From NCBI GenBank assembly GCA_963830165.1, contig CAWHKZ010000011.1, forward strand, positions 744,001 to 808,000: a stretch of DNA of 64,000 bases, given 5' to 3'. Position 1 is the first letter of the stretch, and each line of letters begins with the position of its first letter. The notes beneath the pieces are model-generated. The model saw only the letters and a list, made by a program, of their open reading frames with translations. It had not been told where the DNA came from and did not search any database. The translations under genes were made by a program, and so were the position numbers. Positions 35,001 through 43,640 of this stretch are shown here, piece after piece. Origin of the DNA: Bog-756 sp963830165. Lineage in GTDB: Bacteria; Actinomycetota; Acidimicrobiia; Acidimicrobiales; RAAP-2.

Positions 35001-35630
35001 TCAGGCGCCGTCGGTGGGCGGCCGGCCCCCGGGTGCCACCTGCAGGAGCGCGGCGGCCAGCGTGGCGGTGGCCAGCGAGGCGTCCTCCTCGGTCGTGCCG
35101 AGGGCGTCGCCGAAGACCCGGAACCCGAGGATCGCCGCCAGGCTGAGTAGGGCCCAGATCCGGGCCTCCCGGTGGCTGAGTCCGAGGTTCTGCTCGAGGT
35201 TGCGGATGCCGGTGGTCACGATCGGCCCGGTGCCCATCTTCGATCCGACGAAGGGTAGGTCCCGTGGGGCCAGGTAGCGCCACAGCTTGAACCAGCTCTC
35301 CACCTCGTGCACCTGGAAGATCGAGCTGATGCCGGCGTTCCCGGACGTGATGTCGGCCAGGACGCCGAGGCCGAGGTCCATGGCCGCCACCCGGGTCGAG
35401 AGTTCGTCCGCCACCGCCACCAGGAAGCGGTCACGGCTGCCGAAGTAGCGGGTCACGTAGCTGGGCTGGGTCCGGGACTCGACGGCCACCGCCACGTTGG
35501 TGATCTCGTCGACGCCGTGGTCGTCGAGGAGCCGGATCGCGGCGTCGATCATCTTGGTCTCGTTGGCCAGCTGGATCGGTAGTTTGCGCTTGGGGATCCC
35601 GGGCTCCCGAGCGGTGGCGGAAACGCTCAT
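35001..35630 (-). CDS. TetR-family transcriptional regulator
   Basis: A 209-residue regulator. The N-terminal helix-turn-helix region is MIDAAIRLLDDHGVDEITNVAVAVESRTQPSYVTRYFGSRDRFLVAV in outline (residues ~27-70), with the YF-x-S-RDR end of the TetR domain; the ligand domain follows. The ATG at 35630 is preceded by TACGCT with 7 nt spacing on the minus strand. It is transcribed away from proA, so it may control proA or itself; a 12-bp triple repeat lies between. It could also be an inserted accessory gene. Confidence 0.8.
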   Translation of the reverse strand: MSVSATAREPGIPKRKLPIQLANETKMIDAAIRLLDDHGVDEITNVAVAVESRTQPSYVTRYFGSRDRFLVAVADELSTRVAAMDLGLGVLADITSGNAGISSIFQVHEVESWFKLWRYLAPRDLPFVGSKMGTGPIVTTGIRNLEQNLGLSHREARIWALLSLAAILGFRVFGDALGTTEEDASLATATLAAALLQVAPGGRPPTDGA

Positions 35631-35637
35631 CGTCTGC

Positions 35638-35643
35638 AGCGTA
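35638..35643 (-). promoter_or_regulatory. -10 hexamer TACGCT, tetR
   Basis: On the minus strand TACGCT ends 7 nt before the tetR ATG. It is the same hexamer used by proA on the other strand. Confidence 0.5.
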
Positions 35644-35660
35644 TGCCCTCGGATGCGCAC

Positions 35661-35696
35661 CCCATGCAGCACCCCATGCAGCACCCCATGCATCAC
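35661..35696. repeat. 12-bp tandem repeat between tetR and proA
   Basis: CCCATGCAGCAC is repeated three times without gaps (35661-35672, 35673-35684, 35685-35696; the last has CATCAC). It lies 18-53 bp behind the tetR -10 hexamer, where an operator would be expected. Confidence 0.7.
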
Positions 35697-35791
35697 TCCG
35701 GGACACAACATGTGTGCGCCCAGGTAGGCCCGTCCACACGCGCTGGACCGCCCCTGTCGACCGCCCGCACCGGGTCCGTCGGGACGCCCAC

Positions 35792-35797
35792 TACGCT
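35792..35797 (+). promoter_or_regulatory. -10 hexamer TACGCT, proA
   Basis: TACGCT ends 6 nt before the GTG of proA. Confidence 0.55.
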
Positions 35798-35803
35798 TGG
35801 CTC

Positions 35804-37060
35804 GTGCCTCCGGACGTCCCCACCGCGCTCGCCGAACTGGGCCATCGCGCCAAGGCGGCCGCCCGCGTGCTGGCCTCCTCCTCGTCGTCCGTCCGCGACG
35901 ACGCCCTGCGGGTGTCGGCCGACCTCCTGGAGGAGCGCGCCGGCTCGATCCTGGAGGCCAATGCCGCCGACCTGGACCGGGCCACGGCCGCCGGCGCCGA
36001 CCCCACGTCGCTCGACCGACTGCGCCTCGACGCCGGACGGGTGGCCGGAATGGCCGCCGGACTGCGCGACGTGGCCTCGCTGCCCGACCCGGTGGGCGAG
36101 GTCGTGGAGGGCTGGGTGCGGCCGAACGGCCTGCGGGTGGAGCGGGTCCGCTTCCCCCTGGGCGTGATCGGCATCATCTACGAGAACCGTCCCAATGTCA
36201 CGAGCGACGCCGCCGGGCTGTGCCTCAAGGCGGGCAACTCCGTGCTGCTCCGGGGTTCGTCGTCGGCCATCTCGACCAATTCCGTCGTGGCCGCGGCTCT
36301 GCAGGACGGCCTGGCCAAGGCCGGCCTGCCCGTCGGGGCCGTGGGCCTGGTCCAGGACACCAGCCGGGCCTCGGCCCACGCGTTCATGCAGCTCGAAGGC
36401 ACGATCGACTGCCTGATCCCGCGGGGCGGCGCGTCGCTGATCGCCTCCATCCGCGAGCACGCCACGGTGCCCTACGTGATCGACGGCATCGGCAACTGCC
36501 ACGTGTACGTCGACGCCGCCGCCGACCTGGAGATGGCCGAGGCCATCGTGGTCAATGCCAAGACCCAGCGGCCCGGTGTGTGCAACGCCGCCGAGTCGCT
36601 GGTCGTCCACCGGGGCGTGGCCGACGAGTTCCTGCCGCGGGTGGCGTCGGCCCTGGAGGGGGTCACCCTGCTGGGCGACCGCGCCGCCCGGTCGGTCCTG
36701 CCCGCACTGGGCGAGGCCACCGAGGACGACTTCGCCGCCGAGTTCCTCGGGCCGACCCTGAGCATCGCCGTGGTCGACGACCTGGACGCCGCCATCGACC
36801 ACATCTCGCGGTACGGATCGGGCCACTCCGAGGCCATCGTCACCCGGGACATCGGCGCGGCGGGCCGGTTCACCGCCGAGGTGGACGCGGCCGCCGTGGT
36901 GGTCAACGCCTCGACCCGGTTCGTGGACGGAGGCGAGCTCGGCCTCGGTGCGGAAATCGGCATCTCCACCCAGAAACTGCACGCCCGGGGCCCCATGGGA
37001 GTGCGCGAGCTCACCTCCATCAGATACGTCGTCACAGGAACAGGTCAGGTACGGACATGA
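35804..37060 (+). CDS. proA: glutamate-5-semialdehyde dehydrogenase
   Basis: A 418-residue gamma-glutamyl phosphate reductase with FPLGVIGIIYENRPNVT, the NAD(P)-binding GNSVLLRGSS and the catalytic cysteine in RPGVCNAAE. It makes glutamate semialdehyde in proline synthesis. The GTG at 35804 follows a TACGCT hexamer; the open frame upstream to 35714 is not conserved sequence. Its stop overlaps the next gene (ATGA), which couples proline synthesis to the MoxR/VWA pair. Confidence 0.96.
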   Translation: MPPDVPTALAELGHRAKAAARVLASSSSSVRDDALRVSADLLEERAGSILEANAADLDRATAAGADPTSLDRLRLDAGRVAGMAAGLRDVASLPDPVGEVVEGWVRPNGLRVERVRFPLGVIGIIYENRPNVTSDAAGLCLKAGNSVLLRGSSSAISTNSVVAAALQDGLAKAGLPVGAVGLVQDTSRASAHAFMQLEGTIDCLIPRGGASLIASIREHATVPYVIDGIGNCHVYVDAAADLEMAEAIVVNAKTQRPGVCNAAESLVVHRGVADEFLPRVASALEGVTLLGDRAARSVLPALGEATEDDFAAEFLGPTLSIAVVDDLDAAIDHISRYGSGHSEAIVTRDIGAAGRFTAEVDAAAVVVNASTRFVDGGELGLGAEIGISTQKLHARGPMGVRELTSIRYVVTGTGQVRT

Positions 37061-37995
37061 GTCAGGACACCACCCCCATCGAACGGGCGGACCGGGAGAT
37101 CACCTCCGGGTTCCCCGAGGCCGGCGAGCCGCGGTTCGACTCGATCGACGCGGTGCGGGCGGGCCTGGCCGGGGTCGACTACCTGGCCGACGACGGCATC
37201 TCCGGCGTGGTCTACCTGGCCGACCGCCTGGCCAAGCCCGTCCTGGTGGAGGGCCCGGCCGGCACCGGCAAGACCGAGCTGGCCAAGTCGGTGGCCCGCC
37301 TGACCGGGAGCCGTCTCATCCGCCTGCAGTGCTACGAGGGCCTGGACGAGTCCAAGGCCCTCTACGAGTGGAACTACAAGAAGCAGCTGCTGCGCATCCA
37401 GGCGGACTCCGGCCAGTCCTGGCAGCAGCTCGAGGACGACATCTTCTCCGAGGAGTTCCTCCTCACCCGCCCGCTGCTCGAGGCCATCAAGGCCACCGAG
37501 CCGGTCGTGCTGCTCATCGACGAGGTCGACCGGGTCGAGCTCGAGACCGAGGCGCTGCTCCTCGAGATCCTGTCCGAGTACCAGGTGTCGATCCCCGAGC
37601 TCGGCACCGTGCGGGCCAGTCAGATCCCCCTCGTGTTCCTGACCTCCAACAACACCCGCGAACTCTCCGAGGCACTCAAGCGGCGCTGTCTCTACCTGCA
37701 CATCGACTACCCGCAGATGGAGCGGGAGCGGGCGATCATCGAGACGCGGGTGCCGGGCATCAGCCAGGCCCTGGCCGATCAGGTGGCCCGCATCGTGCGC
37801 TCGATCCGCTCGCTCGACCTGAAGAAGGCGCCGTCGGTGTCCGAGACGCTGGACTGGGCCCGCACCCTGGTCGTCCTCGGCGTGGAGTCGATCGACGCCG
37901 AGCAGGCCAAGGACACGCTGCACATCCTGCTCAAGTACCGCTCGGACATCGACCGGGCGGCCAAGGAGCTGGCCGGCCTCGACACCTCCGCCTGA
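37057..37995 (+). CDS. MoxR-type AAA+ ATPase
   Basis: A 312-residue AAA+ protein. Walker A GPAGTGKT at 66-73, Walker B VVLLIDEVDR at 150-159, sensor-1 TSNNTREL, arginine-finger segment KRRCLYLHIDYP. It falls in the MoxR/CoxD branch, which acts as a chaperone to insert metals or activate enzymes together with a VWA partner. The VWA gene follows at once. ATG overlaps the proA stop. Confidence 0.92.
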   Translation: MSQDTTPIERADREITSGFPEAGEPRFDSIDAVRAGLAGVDYLADDGISGVVYLADRLAKPVLVEGPAGTGKTELAKSVARLTGSRLIRLQCYEGLDESKALYEWNYKKQLLRIQADSGQSWQQLEDDIFSEEFLLTRPLLEAIKATEPVVLLIDEVDRVELETEALLLEILSEYQVSIPELGTVRASQIPLVFLTSNNTRELSEALKRRCLYLHIDYPQMERERAIIETRVPGISQALADQVARIVRSIRSLDLKKAPSVSETLDWARTLVVLGVESIDAEQAKDTLHILLKYRSDIDRAAKELAGLDTSA

Positions 37996-38007
37996 GCCGG
38001 GGGCGAC

Positions 38008-39504
38008 GTGCTGGACCTCCTGACCGGTTTCGTGGCCGAGCTGCGGGCCGCCGGCATCCCGGTGTCGTTGTCCGAGCACCTCGACGCGGCCGAGACGCTC
38101 AAGCACGTCCCGCTCGAGGACCGCGAGGCCATCAAGTACACCCTGGGCGCCAGCCTGGTGAAGTCGTCGACGCACTGGCCGGCCTACGAGACGGCCTTCG
38201 AGATCTACTTCTCGATGCGGGGTCCCGACTACTCGATCGCCGACGAGGACGGGGACGGTTCCCCCGAGGAGCCCGACGACGGAGACGAGTCCTCGAGCCA
38301 GCCCGGCCAGGGCGGCCGCCGGGGCAAGGGGCGCGGCGGCGGAGGCGGCGAGGGGATGACCCCCGAGGAGCTCGCCGACATGCTCTACAAGGCGCTGCTC
38401 AGCGCCAACCCGGCGATGGTCCAGGCCGTGGCCCGCCAGGCCGTCGACCGCTATGCCGGCATGGAGGCCGGACGGCCCGTCGGTGGCACGTACTACCTCT
38501 ACCGGACACTGCGGAACCTCGACCTCGACAAGGTCATGGACCGGCTGCTCGACCAGGCCCGTCAGTCGGCCAGCTCCCACATCGAGGAGGGGTCGCACGA
38601 GCCGACCCCGCCCGACGTCGCCCTCACCGGCCTGGAGGAACGGCTGCTGCGCGACGAGTTCCAGTCCCGGATCGACCAGCTGCGCAAGGAGATCGAGGCC
38701 GAGATCCGTCGGCGGCTCGTGGCCGACCGGGGGAGCGAGGCGCTGGCCAAGTCGATCCGCAAGCCGCTGCCCGAGGACATCGACGTGATGCACGCCACCC
38801 GGGACGAGCTCGTGGCCCTGCGGAAGTCGCTGGCCCCGCTGTCCCGCAAGCTCGCCGTGCGCCTGGCCCGCAAGCGCCGCCACGGGCGCAAGGGCCCGCT
38901 CGACTTCCGCTCGACCATGCGGCACGCCCTGTCGACCGGCGGGGTGCCGATGGACCCGAAGTTCCGCTACCCGAGGCCGTCGAAGCCCGAGATCATCGTG
39001 ATCGCCGACATCTCGGGATCGGTGGCCTCCTTCGCCCGGTTCACCCTCCACCTCGTCCACGCCATCAGCTCGCAGTTCTCCAAGGTGCGCAGCTTCGTGT
39101 TCATCGACGGCATCGACGAGGTCACCGGGTTCTTCGACGGGGTCGACGATCCCGCCGAGGCCGTCCACCGCATCAACACCGAGGCCGACGTGGTCTGGGT
39201 CGACGGGCACTCCGACTACGGCCACGCCCTCACCGTGTTCTGGGAGCGGTGGGGCGAGGAGATCACGCCCAAGACGAGCGTCCTGCTGCTCGGCGACGCC
39301 CGCAACAACTACCACTCGACCGGGGCATGGGTCGTGAAGGAGCTGCAGGCCCGGGCCCGCCACGTCTACTGGCTCAACCCGGAGCCCCGCGCCTACTGGG
39401 ACTCGGGGGACTCGGTGGTCGGCGAGTACGCCACGTACTGCGACGAGGTGGTGGAGTGCCGGACGCTCCGCCAGCTGGAGCGGTTCGTGGGGGAACTGGC
39501 ATGA
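38008..39504 (+). CDS. VWA-domain CoxE-like protein
   Basis: A 498-residue protein. The C-terminal VWA domain (~325-498) has a MIDAS motif DISGS (334-338). The middle is helical and basic; residues 80-117 form an acidic then Gly/Arg-rich linker. It resembles CoxE-type VWA proteins, which pair with MoxR/CoxD ATPases in maturation of carbon monoxide dehydrogenase and other enzymes. No such target gene is present here, so the client is unknown. GTG start 12 nt after the ATPase; no longer frame is open. Confidence 0.9.
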   Translation: MLDLLTGFVAELRAAGIPVSLSEHLDAAETLKHVPLEDREAIKYTLGASLVKSSTHWPAYETAFEIYFSMRGPDYSIADEDGDGSPEEPDDGDESSSQPGQGGRRGKGRGGGGGEGMTPEELADMLYKALLSANPAMVQAVARQAVDRYAGMEAGRPVGGTYYLYRTLRNLDLDKVMDRLLDQARQSASSHIEEGSHEPTPPDVALTGLEERLLRDEFQSRIDQLRKEIEAEIRRRLVADRGSEALAKSIRKPLPEDIDVMHATRDELVALRKSLAPLSRKLAVRLARKRRHGRKGPLDFRSTMRHALSTGGVPMDPKFRYPRPSKPEIIVIADISGSVASFARFTLHLVHAISSQFSKVRSFVFIDGIDEVTGFFDGVDDPAEAVHRINTEADVVWVDGHSDYGHALTVFWERWGEEITPKTSVLLLGDARNNYHSTGAWVVKELQARARHVYWLNPEPRAYWDSGDSVVGEYATYCDEVVECRTLRQLERFVGELA

Positions 39505-40368
39505 GCGGGACGGGCGGTGGCTTCGACGCCCTGACCGGGGCGGGCACGGGTTCCCCCGAGGGCCCGGGCCCCCAACCGCCCCCGGCCGGCATCCGGACGT
39601 TGGGCCCCGACGCCCCCTCGGCCACCCGCATCGTGCTGGTGCGCCACGGCGAGGCCGTCTGCAACGTGTCCGGGGTGTGCGGCGGCCCGATCGGCTGCAC
39701 CGGCCTGACGGACCGGGGCCGGTCCCAGGTGGCGGTGCTGCGGGACCGGTTGCAGGAGACGGGCGAGCTGCCGCGCGACCACCGCCCTCTACACGAGCAT
39801 CCTGCCCCGGGCGGTGGAGACGGCGCTGATCCTGGCCCCCGCTCTCCGGGGTCCCGACGGCGACGGGCCGGGGGAGCCCGTCAGAGAGTGCGGTTTCTGC
39901 GAGCTCCACCCGGGAGAGGCCGACGGTCTCGACTGGTCGGAGTTCAGCGCCAGGTTCGGCACCCCGGACTGGGACGCCGATCCCGGCTGCGTGATCGCCC
40001 CCGGGGGTGAGAGCTGGACGGGCTTCGTCAACCGGGTGTCCGCCACGCTCGACGAGGTGGCCGCCCGCCACCCGGGCGAGTTGGTGGTGGTGGCCTGCCA
40101 TGCGGGCGTCATCGAGTCGTCCCTGCTGGCCAAGTTGCCCGTGGCCGGCGGCACCGAGGGGGCCCGGATGAAGTTGCGCACCCAACACGCATCGCTGACC
40201 TCGTGGGAGGTCGACGGCGGGACGTGGACCCTCGTCGGGTACAACGACGGGGCCCATCACCTGGGCACGGAGGGGGTGGGAGGCGAAACGGAGCCGTCCA
40301 CCGGATCGGGGCGGTCGTGGATGACCCTCGGGTCCGGACCGTCAGGTGCGGCGGCTCAGCACGCGTAG
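39501..40368 (+). CDS. histidine phosphatase family protein (one frame change)
   Basis: The N-terminal frame holds the phosphohistidine motif VLVRHGEAVC (H49) and ends correctly to GRSQVAVLRDRL. Near 39770-39778 the reading moves one base, after which ATTALYTSILPRAVETA continues the family pattern, with the second catalytic histidine in VVVACHAGVIES. About 288 residues. Substrates of the family range from phosphoglycerate to alpha-ribazole phosphate. The ATG overlaps the VWA gene stop, making it the fourth gene of the proA operon. The last 13 nt overlap the convergent repeat-protein gene. Confidence 0.85.
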
Positions 40369-42026
40369 TCCTCGTCGTACTCGCCGACCCCGTACTGGAC
40401 GATCTCGACAGGCCCGGTGGGCAGGCCCGACCACAGTGAGTCGACGTCACTGCAGGTGGTCGCCGGCGGGGGGCCCCAGTCCGCAGCCCAGTAGGGCACG
40501 TCGGGGGTGTAGTCGCCCACGATGCCGCCCCACACGCCCGGGCTGGCGTAGATGCCGACGTTGCTGATCCCCTCGGCATGGAGCGCGTTCATGTACCCCT
40601 GGATGAGGGCGGCGTTGGCGGCCAGGTAGGTGGACCACTGCGCCGCGTCCTCGACGTCGAGCCACCAGCTGACCTTGGTGTTCACCCCCGCCGACAGGGC
40701 CTGGGCGTAGGCCAGCACACCGGCGCCGTAGCCGTAGTTGCAGGCGTAGGGCACGACGGAGTTGGCGCAGCCCGGGGCGGCGTCGGTGCTCGCCCCGTAG
40801 GTCAGGTAGGCGTAGAGGTTGAGCCCGGCGCCAGCCCAGGCGGCCTCACCGGCGAGGCACGGATTGACGGCACCGAAGGACGCACCCGTTACCTGGACGA
40901 TGCCCACGGTGTGGGGCGCGGGTGGATAGTTGCCACACTGGTAGTTCGAGATGTCGTAGCCGTAGCTGCCGGCCGGGTAGGACTCCCCGGTGAACGTGCC
41001 GTTGCCCGGGGTGTCGACGATGCCGACCACGGGCGCGGCCAGGGGCTGGGGCGTCGATCCCCAGTACTTGGCGTCACCTTCGGCCGTCACGCCGCCGCCG
41101 CTGTTCACGAACCAGTACCCGCCCCCGTCGAGGGTCTTGGCCAGGCCCACGATCGGGTAGGGCTGCGGGATCGACGCGATCGAGCCCTCGAACCGGGCGT
41201 TCCCGAAGGCGAAGACCCCGCCGTCCGACGCGGTCAGGAGGTAGCCCTCGTCGCTGGCGGTGCCCGCGATCGAGACGATCGGTGCGGTCAGGTGCAGGTC
41301 GGCGGCCGAGCCGACGAATCCGGCGTCGCCGAAGGTGAACACCCCTCCGTCGGCGGCCACCAGCCAGTAGCCCTTGCCGTCGGCGCTCGCGGCCATGCCC
41401 ACGATGGGGGCGTTGAGGTGGGTGCCGCCCATCGAGCCGTAGAACGTGGCGTCGCCGAATGCGAAGATCCCGCCGTCGGCGGCCACCAGCCAGTAGCCCT
41501 TGCCGTCGGGCGTGGCCTGCATGCCCACGATGGGGGCGTTGAGGGGGCTGCCGCCCATGGATCCGTAGTACCGGGCGTCGCCGAAGGTGAAGATCCCGCC
41601 GTCCGAGGCCACCTCCCGATAGCCGCCCCAGTCCTGGGAGGCCGTCGGGGACAGGCCCACGACCGGACGATTGAGGTGGGTCCCGCCCATCGATCCGTAG
41701 TAGGGGGCGCCACCGAAGGCGAAGACGCCACCGTCGGCCGCCACCACCCAGTACGCGGAGACCGTGCCCGTGTGGGGCTCGGAGGTCGACGTCCCGGTGG
41801 TGTCCGGAACCGTCGTCGTCGTGGTCGTCGTGGTCGTCGGGGCCGGTGACGCCGGGTCGGTCGATGTCGTGGTGGTCGGGGCCGGCACTGTCGATGTGGT
41901 CGTGGTCGCGGCCCCGGCCACGCCGGCCGGAAGGACCGCGGCCAGGAGGACGATCAGGGCGACCAGCGCCACGGGGCGCCGGTGCCCGGTCACGGGACGG
42001 GTGGTTGCCGGTTCGGCTCGGTACAT
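40356..42026 (-). CDS. secreted lysozyme-like protein with six DGGVFAFGDA repeats
   Basis: From the ATG at 42026: signal peptide (1-39, VLPAGVAGAA), a Thr/Pro linker (40-91), six tandem repeats of about 42 residues (92-343), each with Y(W)xVAxDGGxFxFGDAxFxGS and a PIVGM tail, and a C-terminal domain of ~210 residues. That domain starts YGYDISNYQCGNYP and has VGIVQVTG, WWLDVED and WAADWG, the layout of GH25/DUF1906-like glycoside hydrolase folds (conserved Asp and Glu-Asp). The repeats are likely a beta-propeller-like wall-binding region. It probably acts on cell-wall glycan. An ORF start at 42185 is possible but would bury the signal peptide. Confidence 0.75.
   Translation of the reverse strand: MYRAEPATTRPVTGHRRPVALVALIVLLAAVLPAGVAGAATTTTSTVPAPTTTTSTDPASPAPTTTTTTTTTVPDTTGTSTSEPHTGTVSAYWVVAADGGVFAFGGAPYYGSMGGTHLNRPVVGLSPTASQDWGGYREVASDGGIFTFGDARYYGSMGGSPLNAPIVGMQATPDGKGYWLVAADGGIFAFGDATFYGSMGGTHLNAPIVGMAASADGKGYWLVAADGGVFTFGDAGFVGSAADLHLTAPIVSIAGTASDEGYLLTASDGGVFAFGNARFEGSIASIPQPYPIVGLAKTLDGGGYWFVNSGGGVTAEGDAKYWGSTPQPLAAPVVGIVDTPGNGTFTGESYPAGSYGYDISNYQCGNYPPAPHTVGIVQVTGASFGAVNPCLAGEAAWAGAGLNLYAYLTYGASTDAAPGCANSVVPYACNYGYGAGVLAYAQALSAGVNTKVSWWLDVEDAAQWSTYLAANAALIQGYMNALHAEGISNVGIYASPGVWGGIVGDYTPDVPYWAADWGPPPATTCSDVDSLWSGLPTGPVEIVQYGVGEYDEDYAC
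40998..41753 (-). repeat. six coding repeats of about 126 bp
   Basis: These encode the six ~42-residue units of the lysozyme-like protein. The central units are the most alike in DNA (for example near 41343-41480), which suggests recent copying. A lone, decayed unit lies at 17858-18028. Confidence 0.8.
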
Positions 42027-42232
42027 GGTGAAGGTGGCTCCAGACAGTCGGGCGGGGCGGTGGGCGATCCGTCTCGGGAGTCCCATCGACCGGAAACCGG
42101 TCGGGGTTGAGGCCTCGCCCATTGTGGGGTGTCCCACCCGGTGGGTCAACGTCCCCCGCTGAGCTGGGGCTCCCCGGAAGTGCAAGAGTCGTTGCAGGCC
42201 GCGGGGGCCCGGTCGCCCTCAGGGATTCAGGC

Positions 42233-43603
42233 TCAGGCGCGCAGGAGGTCGGCGATGCGAAAGGCCAGGTCGAGGGATTGGCGTCCGTTGAGCCGTGGGT
42301 CGCACGTGGTGGTGTAGCGCTGGCCGAGCTGGCCCTCCACGATGTCCTCCACCCCGCCGAGGCACTCGGTGACGTCGTCGCCGGTCAGCTCGATGTGGAC
42401 GCCCCCCGGCCAGGTCCCCACCTCGCGGTGGATGCGGAAGAAGGCCTGGAGCTCACCGATGATGTCGTCGAAGCGCCGCGTCTTCTGGCCACCCTCGGCC
42501 GTGAAGGTGTTGCCGTGCATCGGGTCGCACACCCACACCACCGGGTGGCCTTCGCTCTCGACGGCCCGGAGCAGCCCGGGCAGACGGTCGTCGATGGTGT
42601 CGACACCGAAGCGGGTGATCAGGGTGAGCCGCCCGGGGACCCGCTGCGGGTTGAGGCGCTCGCACAGGGCCAGCACCTCGTCGGGCGAGGCGCCCGGCCC
42701 CACCTTGGTGCCGACCGGATTGTGGATGCCGGCCAGGAACTCGATGTGGGCCCCGTCGGCCTGGCGCGTCCGCTCGCCGCACCACAGCATGTGGGCCGAG
42801 CAGTCGTACCAGTCGCCGGTCATGGAGTCGCGCCGGGTCAGCGCCTCCTCGTAGTCGAGGATGAGTGCCTCGTGGCTGGTCCAGAAGTCGACCTGGTGCA
42901 GGGTGTCCTCGCCCGTCAGGTTGATGCCGCAGGCGTCCATGAAGCGCAGGGCGCTGTCGATGCCCTGGGCGATGTCCTCGAAGCGGCGGCCCTCGGTGGA
43001 ACTGGCCACGAACTCCTGGTTCCAGGCGTGGATCTGGCTCAGGTCGGCGAATCCGCCCTTGGTGAAGGCCCGCAGCAGGTTGAGGGTGGCCACCGACTGC
43101 TCGTAGGCGGTGACGAGGCGCCCCGGGTCGGGGATCCTCGCCTCCCGTTCGGGCAGGTCATCGTTGACCATGTGGCCGCGGAACGAGTCGATGACGGTGT
43201 CACCCACCGCCTCGGTGGGCGAGCTGCGCGGCTTGGCGAACTGGCCGGCGATCCGGCCGACCTTGACGACCGGCAGGCCCGCCCCGTAGGTCAGGACCAC
43301 GGCCATCTGGAGGATGACCTTGAGCTTGTCCCGGATGCCGTCGGCGGTGAACTCGGAGAACGACTCGGCACAGTCGCCGGCCTGCAGCACGAAGGCTCCG
43401 CCGGCCGATGCCTGGCCGAGCGAGCGGGTCAGATGGCGGGCCTCACCGGCGAAGACCAGCGGCGGCAGCGCCGTCAGCCGGGCGTGGACCTGCTTGAGGG
43501 CGGCCTCGTCCGGCCAGGTCGGCTGCTGCGCGGCCGGCCGCGAGCGCCACGAGTCCGGGGTCCACGGGTCGCCGGCGTCTGGGGTCGGGGTCGGAGGTGC
43601 CAC
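42233..43603 (-). CDS. class II DAHP synthase
   Basis: A class II 3-deoxy-D-arabino-heptulosonate 7-phosphate synthase (about 456 residues), first step of the shikimate pathway. Motifs seen: LQAGDCAESF, KVGRIAGQFAKPRSSP, the metal-binding HNPVGTKVGPG, ITRFG and WVCDPMHGNTF. Three consecutive GTG codons (43609, 43606, 43603) can start it. TACGCT ends immediately before the first, so for a leaderless start the third (43603) has the correct 6-nt spacing; I chose it. It diverges from the LLM gene with a short promoter region. Confidence 0.93.
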   Translation of the reverse strand: MAPPTPTPDAGDPWTPDSWRSRPAAQQPTWPDEAALKQVHARLTALPPLVFAGEARHLTRSLGQASAGGAFVLQAGDCAESFSEFTADGIRDKLKVILQMAVVLTYGAGLPVVKVGRIAGQFAKPRSSPTEAVGDTVIDSFRGHMVNDDLPEREARIPDPGRLVTAYEQSVATLNLLRAFTKGGFADLSQIHAWNQEFVASSTEGRRFEDIAQGIDSALRFMDACGINLTGEDTLHQVDFWTSHEALILDYEEALTRRDSMTGDWYDCSAHMLWCGERTRQADGAHIEFLAGIHNPVGTKVGPGASPDEVLALCERLNPQRVPGRLTLITRFGVDTIDDRLPGLLRAVESEGHPVVWVCDPMHGNTFTAEGGQKTRRFDDIIGELQAFFRIHREVGTWPGGVHIELTGDDVTECLGGVEDIVEGQLGQRYTTTCDPRLNGRQSLDLAFRIADLLRA

Positions 43604-43609
43604 CACCAC

Positions 43610-43615
43610 AGCGTA
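43610..43615 (-). promoter_or_regulatory. -10 hexamer TACGCT, DAHP synthase
   Basis: Minus-strand TACGCT, then GTGGTG, then the chosen GTG start. It lies back to back with the LLM gene's TAGGCT 13 bp away. Confidence 0.5.
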
Positions 43616-43628
43616 AAGCCTCCGGCTC

Positions 43629-43634
43629 TAGGCT
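43629..43634 (+). promoter_or_regulatory. -10 hexamer TAGGCT, LLM oxidoreductase
   Basis: TAGGCT ends 6 nt before the ATG at 43641. Confidence 0.55.
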
Positions 43635-43640
43635 CGGGAC

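Noticed and set aside
37045..40260. 1071-codon open frame on the minus strand opposite proA end, MoxR and VWA genes
   Set aside because: Low-complexity His/Gly/Arg-rich product mirrors codon bias of the real plus-strand genes; no ribosome site or domain.
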